In this document: positions 52,591 through 61,971 of the stretch, one piece after another
Layout of the letters: every line of letters starts with the position of its first letter
Position numbering within the stretch: position 1 is the stretch's first letter
Assembly (NCBI GenBank): GCA_947177165.1
Contig: CAMWTP010000016.1
Span: 1 to 64,000, forward strand
DNA from: an uncultured Lachnospiraceae bacterium
GTDB taxonomy: Bacteria; Bacillota; Clostridia; Lachnospirales; Lachnospiraceae
Direction: 5' to 3'
Length of the DNA: 64,000 nucleotides
The notes under the pieces: generated by a model
Told to the model about the DNA's origin: nothing
Database searches by the model: none
The model's input: the letters and a program-made list of their open reading frames with translations, nothing else
Translations under genes and position numbers: made by a program

Positions 52591-54240
52591 ATGGAAGAAC
52601 CAGTGATAGCAGGAGGAATTACAGAAGCGGTGGCACCAGTGCTTCCAGAGGATTTGGCGATGTCTGTCAATGAGCCGGTTTTAATGGAAGAAATCAATAT
52701 TGACTCACTTGAGATACCAGAAGCGCCTGACTTGGAAATACCGGATCTGGAGATACCGGATTTAGATCTCTCTGATTTAGAAATGGCAGATACAGACGTG
52801 CCAGCAATGGCAGATGCAGGGGAAGAATTAAGTTTGGAGGAAGTAAAGATGCCAGGTTCAGATAGTGAATTTAAATTAGAAGATATAGATATGCCAGAAA
52901 TGGCCCCAGAGGAGTCTTTTCTGGAGAACGAGTTGAGTATTGACGGACTTGACCAAGCAATCCAGTCAGAGACAGAGCTTCAGATGGCGGGCGAATTGAA
53001 TATCGACGAGTTTGAGTTTGACAATATTAGTGCCGGGACTGATACTTTAGGGACAGGGCTATCTGATTTGGCAATGTCGGACAATGGGGAAGGCGAAATG
53101 GATGCATCAATCAGCATGGATGATAATCTTGAGGATGTATTGAACATGCTTGATGATGATGCAGAGCTTGCAGAGATCAACGATATGCTCAAAAAATCAG
53201 ACAATAATGAGCCAATACAGGATGATATGATGGATCTGCTGCATCAGATGGCGGATGACGAGGCTGCATCCGTCAATGCCGGTATCAGGCATGTCGACGA
53301 TGAGGATGACGGCGTGCCTCTTCCAGAGATCCCTCAGTCTGTAACACAGCCGACAGAAGGCGATACGAAGAAAAAAGATAAGAAAATTGCTGTCAAGAAG
53401 AAAAAAGACAATAACGCGGATGCAGGTGCAGAGACCGCAAAGGCGCCTGGAAAACTGAGCAGGTTCTTTAATATGTTGACAGAAGAAATTGTACCGGAGC
53501 CGACGGAGGAGGAGCTTGCGGCCGAGAAAGAAGCAAAAGAGGCGAAGAAGCAGGAGAATCTGTCCAAAAAGGAAGAGGAGAAGCTTGCCAGGGAAGAAGC
53601 TAAGAAGGCGAAAGCGGAGGAAAAAGCTGCTGCCAACCGGGTGAAACAGGAAGCAGCAGCCCAGAAGAAGAAAGCGAAACAGGCTAAGAAGGAGGCAGCG
53701 AAGGCAAAACTTGCGGCAGAGGGACCAAAGAAACGTATCCCGCCCAAAAAGATCGCTGTTGCGGCTGCCTTTGGCATTTCTGTAGGCGGTGCGGTGGTCC
53801 TGGCGTCAAATATTCTTTCGACACAGGGATTTTTACAGACAGCGCGAAATGCATATTATGATGGAGACTATAAGACGGTATATGTTGCAACCTATGGCAT
53901 GGAGCTTGGCGACAGTGAGAATGATGGTTTGATTAAGGCGAGAAGTGAAGTGATCTTTCAGGTTCAGCGGCGGTATGACTCTTATCTGACATACGCAAAA
54001 ACGGGACATGAAGTGGAGGCGCTCGATGCACTGTTGCGGGGACTCACAGCTTATGATACTGTCAATGCGGACGCAGAAAAGTATGAGGTGATGGCGGAGA
54101 TTGATGCGGTCAAGGCTAATATTTTAAATACGCTTGCAGAAAAATATGGTCTTGATGAAACGCAGGCCAGAGCTATTATAGCGAACCAGGATGCATTGTC
54201 CTACACGATTGCGCTCAATGACGTCATAGCAGGAAATTAG
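52591..54240 (+). CDS. Acidic, coiled-coil, single-pass membrane protein of unknown function
   Basis: A 549-residue protein in four parts. A very acidic, low-complexity N-terminus contains a short repeat (DLEIPDLEIPDLDLSDLEM near 50-70). A Lys/Ala/Glu-rich coiled coil spans about 300-380, and one membrane helix lies near 386-409. The C-terminal region of about 140 residues is helical and TPR-like (AYYDGDYKTVYVATYG). The layout recalls polar-landmark proteins such as FimV/HubP in general form only. The ATG at 52591 follows GAGGAGG; the one at 52567 lies before that site. It follows cheV and the sirtuin-like gene and may be a localisation or assembly factor; this is inference. Confidence 0.65.
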   Translation: MEEPVIAGGITEAVAPVLPEDLAMSVNEPVLMEEINIDSLEIPEAPDLEIPDLEIPDLDLSDLEMADTDVPAMADAGEELSLEEVKMPGSDSEFKLEDIDMPEMAPEESFLENELSIDGLDQAIQSETELQMAGELNIDEFEFDNISAGTDTLGTGLSDLAMSDNGEGEMDASISMDDNLEDVLNMLDDDAELAEINDMLKKSDNNEPIQDDMMDLLHQMADDEAASVNAGIRHVDDEDDGVPLPEIPQSVTQPTEGDTKKKDKKIAVKKKKDNNADAGAETAKAPGKLSRFFNMLTEEIVPEPTEEELAAEKEAKEAKKQENLSKKEEEKLAREEAKKAKAEEKAAANRVKQEAAAQKKKAKQAKKEAAKAKLAAEGPKKRIPPKKIAVAAAFGISVGGAVVLASNILSTQGFLQTARNAYYDGDYKTVYVATYGMELGDSENDGLIKARSEVIFQVQRRYDSYLTYAKTGHEVEALDALLRGLTAYDTVNADAEKYEVMAEIDAVKANILNTLAEKYGLDETQARAIIANQDALSYTIALNDVIAGN

Positions 54241-54264
54241 GGTACCGTTTTGCGGTATCCTTTT
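54240..54264 (+). terminator. Terminator-like hairpin
   Basis: GGGTACCG 54240-54247 / CGGTATCC 54253-54260 followed by TTTTG. The remainder of the gap to hisH is GC-rich with further short stems. Confidence 0.55.
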
Positions 54265-54375
54265 GTAGTGCACACGGGTACCCTGGGAGAGTATACCGGC
54301 CGGAGCTGACGGGTTTCCGGCGCGCGGGTAGGGGAAGATAGTACAGCGAAAAAATGTGCAGAAAGGCAGGAACAG

Positions 54376-54981
54376 ATGATAGCAATAATTGACTATGATG
54401 CTGGAAATATAAAGAGTGTTGAAAAAGCACTGATGTCGCTCGGGGAAACAGCAGTGATCACAAGAGACAGGGAGAAGATACTGAGTGCAGATAAAGTGAT
54501 TTTGCCGGGGGTAGGCGCTTTTGGAGATGCTATGGGAAAGCTCAGGGGATATGGTTTGGAGGAAATCATTAAGAAGGTCATTTCTCAGAAGATCCCCTTT
54601 CTTGGAATCTGTCTGGGACTGCAGCTGCTGTTTGAGTCCAGTGAGGAGACACCAGGGGTAGAGGGTCTTGGAATCTTAAAGGGAAAGATCGTAAAAATAC
54701 CAGAGCATATGGGAATGAAGGTGCCGCAGATCGGGTGGAATTCGCTCAAATTTCCAAACACCGGAAGATTGTATAAAGGAATTGCCGAGGATTCTTATGT
54801 GTATTTTGTGCATTCATACTATTTGCAAGCGGAGGAACCGGAGATAGTGACTGCGACAACCGAGTATGCGGCACATATCCATGCCTCTGTTGAGAAGGAA
54901 AATGTGTTTGCCTGCCAGTTCCATCCAGAGAAGAGTTCTGATGTGGGACTGCAGATTTTGCAGAATTTTGTGGCATTATAA
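54376..54981 (+). CDS. hisH: Imidazole glycerol phosphate synthase, glutaminase subunit HisH
   Basis: A 201-residue class I glutaminase. It has IIDYDAGNIKSVEKAL at the start, LPGVGAFGDAM, the nucleophile Cys in LGICLGLQLLFESSEE near 80 and a C-terminal HPEKSS (His-Glu pair). It delivers ammonia to HisF in histidine synthesis. hisF follows after 30 bp. GAAAGGCAGGAAC precedes the ATG. Confidence 0.95.
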   Translation: MIAIIDYDAGNIKSVEKALMSLGETAVITRDREKILSADKVILPGVGAFGDAMGKLRGYGLEEIIKKVISQKIPFLGICLGLQLLFESSEETPGVEGLGILKGKIVKIPEHMGMKVPQIGWNSLKFPNTGRLYKGIAEDSYVYFVHSYYLQAEEPEIVTATTEYAAHIHASVEKENVFACQFHPEKSSDVGLQILQNFVAL

Positions 54982-55011
54982 AAAAGTTACAGTGCCGGAT
55001 GGAGGAAATGA

Positions 55012-55773
55012 ATGATTACAAAGAGGATTATTCCGTGTTTGGATGTAAACAATGGAAGAGTAGTCAAGGGTGTCAATTTCGTGAATTTAGTTGATGCGGG
55101 TGATCCGGTTGAGATTGCGGCGGCCTATGACAAGGCGGGAGCAGACGAGGTTGTTTTCCTGGATATCACAGCGTCGTCAGACAATCGGGCTACAAAGATC
55201 GATATGGTGCGCAGAGTGGCAGAGAAGGTTTTTATTCCTTTTACAGTTGGCGGCGGCATCAGAACGGTGGATGATTTCAAGGCGATACTCCGCGAGGGCG
55301 CGGATAAGGTGGCAGTGAACAGTGCGGCGATTGCGAATCCGTCGCTGATCAGTGAGGCGGCTGACAAGTTTGGCAGTCAGTGTGTCGTCGTTGCAATTGA
55401 TGCGAAGCGGCGGACAGACGGAAGCGGTTGGAATATCTATAAAAATGGCGGCCGTATTGATATGGGAATCGATGCAGTAGAGTGGGCAGTCAGGGCGAAT
55501 GAACTCGGTGCCGGTGAGATATTGCTCACAAGCATGGATTGCGATGGGACAAAAAACGGTTATGATATTGAGCTAACCAGAATGGTATCGGACAACGTGT
55601 CCATACCGGTTATAGCATCAGGCGGTGCCGGACAGCTGGAACATTTTTATGATTCATTTGCGGAAGGAAGAGCGGACGCGGCACTGGCGGCTTCTCTGTT
55701 TCACTTCAAGGAGCTGGAGATCAGAGAAGTCAAAGAATATCTGAGAAATCAGGGAATATCAGTAAGACTGTGA
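55012..55773 (+). CDS. hisF: Imidazole glycerol phosphate synthase, cyclase subunit HisF
   Basis: A 253-residue (beta-alpha)8 barrel. It has [19 protein letters not shown] with the catalytic Asp, [16 protein letters not shown], the second acidic residue in VVVAIDAKR and [16 protein letters not shown], and a final IASGGAG. With HisH it makes imidazole glycerol phosphate and AICAR. No other his genes adjoin; a HisI-like gene is at 18077. GGAGGAA precedes the ATG. Confidence 0.96.
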   Translation: MITKRIIPCLDVNNGRVVKGVNFVNLVDAGDPVEIAAAYDKAGADEVVFLDITASSDNRATKIDMVRRVAEKVFIPFTVGGGIRTVDDFKAILREGADKVAVNSAAIANPSLISEAADKFGSQCVVVAIDAKRRTDGSGWNIYKNGGRIDMGIDAVEWAVRANELGAGEILLTSMDCDGTKNGYDIELTRMVSDNVSIPVIASGGAGQLEHFYDSFAEGRADAALAASLFHFKELEIREVKEYLRNQGISVRL

Positions 55774-55833
55774 GCGATGGAAGTGTATAGTGAGCGTATG
55801 CTCAATGATAAAGTGGACAAAGGAGAAATGATT

Positions 55834-56511
55834 ATGGCGATGTTGACAGGCGAATGGTTAGATGCAATGCAGGAGGAATTTCATAAACCCTATTATAAGG
55901 AACTGTATCAGTTTGTGAAGGAGGAGTATAGTAATGTGGCAGTGTATCCTCCGGCTGATGATATTTTTAATGCGATGCACTTTACGCCGCTTGACAAGGT
56001 GAAGGTGCTTTTGCTGGGACAGGATCCTTACCACAATGTAAATCAAGCGCATGGATTGAGTTTTTCGGTGCTTCCAAGTCAGACGAAGCTGCCGCCTTCC
56101 CTGCAGAATATTTACAAAGAGCTGCGTGATGATCTCGGCTGCTATATTCCAAATAACGGTTATCTGAAAAAGTGGGCAGACCAGGGTGTGCTGCTGTTGA
56201 ACACTGTTCTCACAGTTCGCGCCCATCAGGCGAATTCCCATCAGGGAAAAGGCTGGGAGAAGTTTACGGATGCTATTATTCAGGCAGTCAATGCACAGGA
56301 CAGGCCGATTGTGTACATGTTGTGGGGAAGACCGGCACAGCGCAAGATACCGATGCTCACCAACCCCAGGCATTTGATACTGAAAGCAGCACATCCGAGC
56401 CCGCTGTCTGCAAACAATGGCTTTTTCGGATGCAGGCATTTTAGTCAGGCCAATGAATTTCTGAAGGAGAACGGAGTGGAACCGGTTGACTGGCAGATTG
56501 AAAATATTTAA
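55834..56511 (+). CDS. ung: Uracil-DNA glycosylase
   Basis: A 225-residue family 1 UDG. The catalytic water-activating motif VLLLGQDPYHNVNQAHGLSF and the DNA-intercalation motif HPSPLSANNGFFG are intact, as is the uracil-binding LLNTVLTVR. It removes uracil from DNA. The start at 55834 (MAMLTG) follows AAAGGAG; the frame continues upstream to 55777 without similarity. It lies 60 bp after hisF and may share its transcript. Confidence 0.95.
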   Translation: MAMLTGEWLDAMQEEFHKPYYKELYQFVKEEYSNVAVYPPADDIFNAMHFTPLDKVKVLLLGQDPYHNVNQAHGLSFSVLPSQTKLPPSLQNIYKELRDDLGCYIPNNGYLKKWADQGVLLLNTVLTVRAHQANSHQGKGWEKFTDAIIQAVNAQDRPIVYMLWGRPAQRKIPMLTNPRHLILKAAHPSPLSANNGFFGCRHFSQANEFLKENGVEPVDWQIENI

Positions 56512-56707
56512 GGATTCTGTGATAAAAAATGAGCTGCATGGGTGCGGCGGCAGCGAAAATGAAATTTGGTTAAAATGTATAAATTAACAGCGTGTTAGGC
56601 GATATAGTGCATTTTTTTGCTGCGTTTTGTAGGTTATATTGCATAAAAAAAGACAGAAATGGCAGATAGTGTTATAATTATTTGAAAGATGATAACAATG
56701 TAAACTA

Positions 56708-56736
56708 TTGACAAACTTTTTCAATATAAGTATAAT
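56708..56736 (+). promoter_or_regulatory. Strong sigma-A promoter of the opp operon
   Basis: TTGACA, a 17-bp spacer and TATAAT, both boxes perfect. The stretch from 56512 up to it is AT-rich with nothing else recognised. Confidence 0.88.
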
Positions 56737-56930
56737 TAAATAGTCATTTGACATAAACTTACTTTAGCACACTAAAGCAATAGCTTATGTCGGGAATAGT
56801 AAGTGAGTGCACTGGGCAAGGGCGTCCGCAGGCACTTTTTTACTTTTTCTTTAGATGAGTGACAATTTTTTGAGGATTTTAACTTTGAATTAGTTAAAAT
56901 GTAACTTTACTGTAAGGAGGTAAAAGTATT
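56737..56930 (+). promoter_or_regulatory. Structured 5' leader of the opp operon with terminator-like stem
   Basis: The leader has an outer stem GACATAA 56750-56756 / TTATGTC 56785-56791 around CTTTAG / CTAAAG. A second stem AGTGC-A-CTG ... CAG-GCACT (56806-56836) is followed by T-rich sequence. The second stem looks like an attenuator. No known riboswitch consensus was recognised. Confidence 0.5.
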
Positions 56931-59189
56931 ATGAGAAACAGAAAACACGTTCTTGCTGTATTGCTTGCAGGAACAATGGCTGCCGGTTCTCTGGCAGGAT
57001 GTGGCGGCGGTAATGCACCGGCTACAGATACGCCTGCGGTAGAAAACAACAACCAGACAGAGGCAGCTGGGACTGAGGAGACAGGAACGGGTGAAACTGT
57101 GGCAGAGGAAGATTCAGCGGATGCATCTGCAAAGACGATGGAAGAGCTTGCTGCCATGGAGTATGATGATCGCTCTACATATCTGTATGAGCAGAATCTT
57201 GGCGAGTTCTATGAGATTTACATGGAGGCAAAGGCTGAGATTAATGACATTTCCAAGCGTCATGCCATGATGGCTGTTGCAGAAGCGAAGCTTCTGGAGT
57301 CAGGGGTATTGAATCCGCAGACAGCACAGGGTGGTTCCTATGCAATGTCAAGAGTTGTGCCGAATACAGGAACTACGGTATTGTGGGGAAATGACGAGTA
57401 CAGATTCCACAATCTGCTTGTGACAACAGAGCTCATCAAGACTGAGGACAGAACTGAGATGAAGCAGAAGTGGGCGGAGCTTCAGGGTACAGGAACTTAT
57501 CTTGACTGGGTGAAGACATTCCTTGAGGAGAAGGGATATGAGCTCATGGACTCCTATGCTTTCAATAACTTTGGATCTGATCCGACAACATGGGATATCC
57601 TCTCTACAAGCCAGACAGTTGACAGCTATGCACCTGTGAACACATATGACGGTCTGCTTGAATATGATTATGAAAACGTGCAGCAGCCTGCACTGGCGAC
57701 AAGCTATGATGTGTCAGATGACGGTCTGACCTACACGTTCCATATCCGTGAGGGTGTTGACTGGGTTGACTCCCAGGGAAGAAAAGTAGCAGATGTTAAG
57801 GCAGATGACTGGGTTGCAGGTTTCCAGCACATGATCGACACAAACGGCGGTCTGGGCGATCTGGTTGACGGTGTTGTCCTGAATGCTTCCGGATATATTT
57901 CGGGAGAGATCACAGACTTTTCACAGGTTGGTGTGAAGGCGGTTGATGACTATACATTGGAGTACACACTGGAAGCACCGATACCGTACTTCCCGTCCAT
58001 GCTTGGATACAATGTGTTTGCTCCGCTCAGCAGGGATTACTACACCTCACAGGGCGGAAAGTTCGGCGACGAGTTCGATGCTTCTGCAGCAGATTATTCC
58101 TATGGAAAATCTCCTGACAATATTGCGTACTGCGGTCCGTTCTTAATCACAAACTTTACTTCAAAGAACGTAATTGAGTTTAAGCAGAATGAGTCCTACT
58201 GGAACAAGGACAATGTGACGATCAAGTCCATGAAATGGCCGTATGAGGATCAGTCAGACGCCACAAAGATGTACAATGATGTCAAGAGCGGTGTGCTGAC
58301 CGGCTCAGGTTTGAGTACTTCTGAGGTTGAGTCTGCAAAGGCGGATGGACTGTTTGATGACTATGTTTATATTAGTGCCACAAATGGTTCTACATTCCCA
58401 ATGTACTACAATATTTATCGTACTGCATATGCAAACAGCAATGACGAGACAAAAGTAGTATCAGTTCTGACAGATGAGGAGAAAGATCTTGCGAATGCTG
58501 CACTTGGAAACGCGAATTTCCGTCTTGCAGTTTCCTTCTCTATCGATAAGGCGGCAAGACAGGCACAGCGCGTGGGTGAAGAGCTCAAGTATGGAAGACT
58601 TAGAAATGCTTACCTGCCCGGCAATTTTGTGACACTTGAGAATGAGACGACGATCGACATTAACGGTACAGCGACGACATTCCCGGCAGGAACAAACTAC
58701 GGCGAGATTGTGCAGGCACAGCTTGACGCAGACGGATATCCGATCAAGGCGTTTGACAAGTCAGCAGATGACGGTGTCGGAAGCAGTGACGGGTATGATG
58801 GATGGTATAGTCCGGAAAATGCAGTTACCTATCTGAATAAGGCAATTGAGGAGCTTGCTGCCCAGGGTGTTGTGATCGATGCAGAGCATCCGGTTCGTCT
58901 GGAGCTTCCATACACATCAAGTATCGAGTGGGTTACCAATCAGGCAAACGCTGTAAAGCAGTCTGTTGAGGGTGCTCTTGGAGATAAGGTCGAGATTATC
59001 CTTGCGGATGGTGCCGACAGCAACGAGTGGTATTATACAGGATACTATACAGACTATGGATACGAAGCGAACTACAATATCACTGACGTGTCCGGATGGG
59101 GTCCTGACTACGGCGATCCGGCCACATATCTTGACACATTCTTACCTGACTACTCAGGCTACGTTGTAAAGAGTCTTGGTATTTTCTAA
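56931..59189 (+). CDS. oppA: Oligopeptide ABC transporter substrate-binding lipoprotein (enlarged OppA)
   Basis: A 752-residue family 5 solute-binding lipoprotein with a signal peptide and lipobox SLAGC near 23. A Thr/Glu-rich linker (about 30-65) and an extra helical part (about 65-200) precede the binding fold proper, which starts near TYDGLLEYD. Typical OppA is about 540 residues, so this one is some 200 longer. TVLWGNDEYRF and WDILSTSQTVDSYAPVNTYD are part of the fold. It delivers peptides to the OppBC channel. AAGGAGG precedes the ATG. Confidence 0.9.
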   Translation: MRNRKHVLAVLLAGTMAAGSLAGCGGGNAPATDTPAVENNNQTEAAGTEETGTGETVAEEDSADASAKTMEELAAMEYDDRSTYLYEQNLGEFYEIYMEAKAEINDISKRHAMMAVAEAKLLESGVLNPQTAQGGSYAMSRVVPNTGTTVLWGNDEYRFHNLLVTTELIKTEDRTEMKQKWAELQGTGTYLDWVKTFLEEKGYELMDSYAFNNFGSDPTTWDILSTSQTVDSYAPVNTYDGLLEYDYENVQQPALATSYDVSDDGLTYTFHIREGVDWVDSQGRKVADVKADDWVAGFQHMIDTNGGLGDLVDGVVLNASGYISGEITDFSQVGVKAVDDYTLEYTLEAPIPYFPSMLGYNVFAPLSRDYYTSQGGKFGDEFDASAADYSYGKSPDNIAYCGPFLITNFTSKNVIEFKQNESYWNKDNVTIKSMKWPYEDQSDATKMYNDVKSGVLTGSGLSTSEVESAKADGLFDDYVYISATNGSTFPMYYNIYRTAYANSNDETKVVSVLTDEEKDLANAALGNANFRLAVSFSIDKAARQAQRVGEELKYGRLRNAYLPGNFVTLENETTIDINGTATTFPAGTNYGEIVQAQLDADGYPIKAFDKSADDGVGSSDGYDGWYSPENAVTYLNKAIEELAAQGVVIDAEHPVRLELPYTSSIEWVTNQANAVKQSVEGALGDKVEIILADGADSNEWYYTGYYTDYGYEANYNITDVSGWGPDYGDPATYLDTFLPDYSGYVVKSLGIF

Positions 59190-59203
59190 TCATATAATAC
59201 AAT

Positions 59204-59241
59204 GTTATTTAGGAAGCGGTTTGTGCCGTTTCCTAAATAAC
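59204..59241 (+). other. Stable hairpin between oppA and oppB
   Basis: GTTATTTAGGAAGCGG 59204-59219 / CCGTTTCCTAAATAAC 59226-59241, 16 bp with one G-U pair and no T-run. Such stems often protect the 3' end of an abundant binding-protein mRNA. Confidence 0.7.
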
Positions 59242-59334
59242 AGATAAGAAATAAATAATGTGAAAACTGGTTTTCACACAGCAGGTTTGTGTTTGCGCCC
59301 AAACTCGCATAGTAAGCAGGAATGGGAGATTTCT

Positions 59335-60906
59335 ATGGCTAAGTATTTATTGAAACGTTTATTGTATGGACTGTTATCTGTAGTTGCAGTCGTTATACTG
59401 ATTATGATCATGATCTATTCCATGTTGGATCGCAATCTGATTTTTGCATCAGATCCAACATATACAAAGCAGCAGAACAATCAAAAGGCGACGTACAAGT
59501 ATCAGAAATGGGAGGATTATGGTTATCTGGATTATGTCACATATTCCGATTATCTGAATGCCCTCGTAGTGAGCGGAGAAATTGATGAGGATACCAGAAC
59601 CGCAGCAGTTGGATTTGGCAGAACGCCAGATGCGGATTCAGACCTTGTAAAAGAATATGTAGAGAAGTTTACGAATTATTACAAATCCCAAGGCTATATT
59701 GTGGAGAGACTGGATGCTGTTCTGATGGGGAAGAAGAAGATTGCCAGCGGAGGACAGCAGCAGCTGTATGCTTACAAGAATATTCCGTTATTCAATCGTG
59801 TGTGGGATTATTTTACAGGAATATTAGAGATTGACAATATTAATAAGATTGAAAATGATGTGGGAGATCGCGGTATTTCCTTTACTTTATATGATCCTGT
59901 CTATGACGGGGAGAAAATTTCACCAGCAATTATTGGAAATGGAACGAGGCATAAATATCTGTTCTATTGTGATTCCAAGTTTCCGTTCATCCATCAGAAT
60001 ATACTGACAATTCGATTAGGAACCTCTTATTCTGTCAATACGGGTGTGGATGTATTTACGACTATGACAAAGACGCAGGGATCATACATTGCGTCGACAA
60101 TCACATATCCAACAGGTCTGGTGGAGGAGAGTGCAGATGACTTACACACTGCTACGTATCTGGCGGATTCCCTGCACTCAAGTCTGGTGTACGAGACACG
60201 CTATGTTGATGATTATACTGTGGTAGATACAGTCAAGAGCGGCTTTTCCAAGATGGGCTACTCCTTCATGATTGGTATTATTGCCACGGTTCTGGCATAT
60301 CTGATCGGGGTGCCTCTCGGTATTGCAATGGCGCGCAGGAAAGACAAGCTGATTGATAAAATTGGTACGCTCTACATTGTGTTTATTATTGCGGTTCCAT
60401 CGTTGGCGTATATTTTTCTGTTCAAAGCGATGGGAAGCAAGCTGGGATTCCCGACAACCTTTGATATGAACACAACCAACAAATTAGTGTATGTGCTGCC
60501 GATTATTTCGCTCGCGCTGCCGCAGGTTGCCAATCTGATGAAGTGGCTGCGCCGCTATATGATTGATCAGATGAATTCGGATTATGTTAAGTTTGCCAGA
60601 GCTGGCGGTCTTTCCGAAAATGAGATTTTTACAAAGCATATTTTGAAGAACGCGTCGATTCCAGTTATTCATGGAATTCCCGGAAGTGTGCTGGGGTGTC
60701 TGACGGGTGCGATTATTACGGAGCGTGTATATGTTGTGCCTGGTGCAGGTAATTTGCTGACAGAGGCGATCAATAAATATGATAATGGTGTCATTGTTGG
60801 TGTTTCCTTATTCTATGCAGTGCTGAGCGTGGTAGCCATTATTTTGGGTGATGTGCTGATGTCTATGGTTGATCCCCGGATTTCTTTCTCAAGTAAAGCA
60901 AGATAG
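59335..60906 (+). CDS. oppB: Oligopeptide ABC transporter permease OppB with large external insert
   Basis: A 523-residue permease. The first membrane helix is at about 8-30. A loop of about 265 residues (31-297) follows, then five helices of the normal OppB core with the EAA-type motif around FARAGGLSENEIFTKHILKNA. Normal OppB is about 310 residues, so some 200 are extra, predicted to be outside the membrane where OppA docks. The start at 59335 follows AATGGGAGAT; the frame is open back to 59260 without similarity. Confidence 0.88.
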   Translation: MAKYLLKRLLYGLLSVVAVVILIMIMIYSMLDRNLIFASDPTYTKQQNNQKATYKYQKWEDYGYLDYVTYSDYLNALVVSGEIDEDTRTAAVGFGRTPDADSDLVKEYVEKFTNYYKSQGYIVERLDAVLMGKKKIASGGQQQLYAYKNIPLFNRVWDYFTGILEIDNINKIENDVGDRGISFTLYDPVYDGEKISPAIIGNGTRHKYLFYCDSKFPFIHQNILTIRLGTSYSVNTGVDVFTTMTKTQGSYIASTITYPTGLVEESADDLHTATYLADSLHSSLVYETRYVDDYTVVDTVKSGFSKMGYSFMIGIIATVLAYLIGVPLGIAMARRKDKLIDKIGTLYIVFIIAVPSLAYIFLFKAMGSKLGFPTTFDMNTTNKLVYVLPIISLALPQVANLMKWLRRYMIDQMNSDYVKFARAGGLSENEIFTKHILKNASIPVIHGIPGSVLGCLTGAIITERVYVVPGAGNLLTEAINKYDNGVIVGVSLFYAVLSVVAIILGDVLMSMVDPRISFSSKAR

Positions 60907-60939
60907 AACACATCGGGCAAAAGGAAAGGTAAAGATAGT

Positions 60940-61959
60940 ATGAATGTAGAATTTAAGATGGGGAAACATGTGTCAGTGACAATGGATAATCTGGATGAGC
61001 TCGATCCGACAGAGGGGATGTCCGACGCAGAACTATTTCAGGTGATCAATCACAGTGATTTGGAATCGGAGAAAATCACAGCTCCCAGGTACTCCTACTG
61101 GCATTCTGTTTTCCGCGTATTTTTCAGAAAGAAAATTAATATTGTAATGTTAGGACTGCTGGCTGTTATTATCCTGATGGCTTATCTGTATCCGATTTTT
61201 GTAGAGTATGACAGGTATGGCAATCTGTTGAATCCTGAGGCAAAGCATCTGATGCCTTCTGCAGCATTCAAGCAGTTTGGATATAATATCCACTGGATTC
61301 TGGGTGCAGGTGCAGCGGGACAGTCTACCTTTGATGCGATCTGGTACGGTTCTCAGATCTCAATTTCACTGGCACTGGTGGTTGCACTGATCAATATGTC
61401 GGTTGGTGTTGTCGTCGGCGCAGTCTGGGGATTTTCCAAGAAAGTAGACAATGTGATGATGATTGTCTACAACATTATTGCAAACCTGCCGTATATATTG
61501 GTTATCTCTGTTATGGTTATGATTTTTACAGCAGGATTCTGGACGATGGTATTTGCGATGACAGTCACCGGATGGTTGTCAATTGCATATTTTATCCGCA
61601 CGCAGGTTGTTATTATCCGGGACAGGGAGTACAATCTGGCTTCAAAGTGTTTGGGAACATCGACAATCCGCATCGCGATGAAGAATATTCTGCCGTTTAT
61701 GACATCTGTTGTAGTGACGCTTGCGGCGACTGAGATTCCTTCCTATATATCCTATGAGGTATTTCTTGCTTATATCGGTATGGGCCTCAAGGAAATGTCA
61801 CTTGGTAGGTTGATCTATGAGGCGGAGAGTGCGATGCTGACGCCAGGATGGGGTTTTGAGTTCTGGAGTCCGGTTGCGGTCGCTTCGATTATCACGATTG
61901 TATTGTATGTGGTTGGACAGAACCTCGGTGATGCATCTGATCCGAGAACACACATGTAG
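60940..61959 (+). CDS. oppC: Oligopeptide ABC transporter permease OppC
   Basis: A 339-residue permease. A cytoplasmic N-terminus of about 65 residues is followed by a first membrane helix (FFRKKINIVMLGLLAVIIL) and, after a moderate external loop, five helices. The EAA motif is in YNLASKCLGTSTIRIAMKNIL. It appears only slightly longer than typical OppC. AAAGGAAAGG precedes the ATG. It pairs with OppB. Confidence 0.9.
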   Translation: MNVEFKMGKHVSVTMDNLDELDPTEGMSDAELFQVINHSDLESEKITAPRYSYWHSVFRVFFRKKINIVMLGLLAVIILMAYLYPIFVEYDRYGNLLNPEAKHLMPSAAFKQFGYNIHWILGAGAAGQSTFDAIWYGSQISISLALVVALINMSVGVVVGAVWGFSKKVDNVMMIVYNIIANLPYILVISVMVMIFTAGFWTMVFAMTVTGWLSIAYFIRTQVVIIRDREYNLASKCLGTSTIRIAMKNILPFMTSVVVTLAATEIPSYISYEVFLAYIGMGLKEMSLGRLIYEAESAMLTPGWGFEFWSPVAVASIITIVLYVVGQNLGDASDPRTHM

Positions 61960-61971
61960 GCGGGGGACAGA

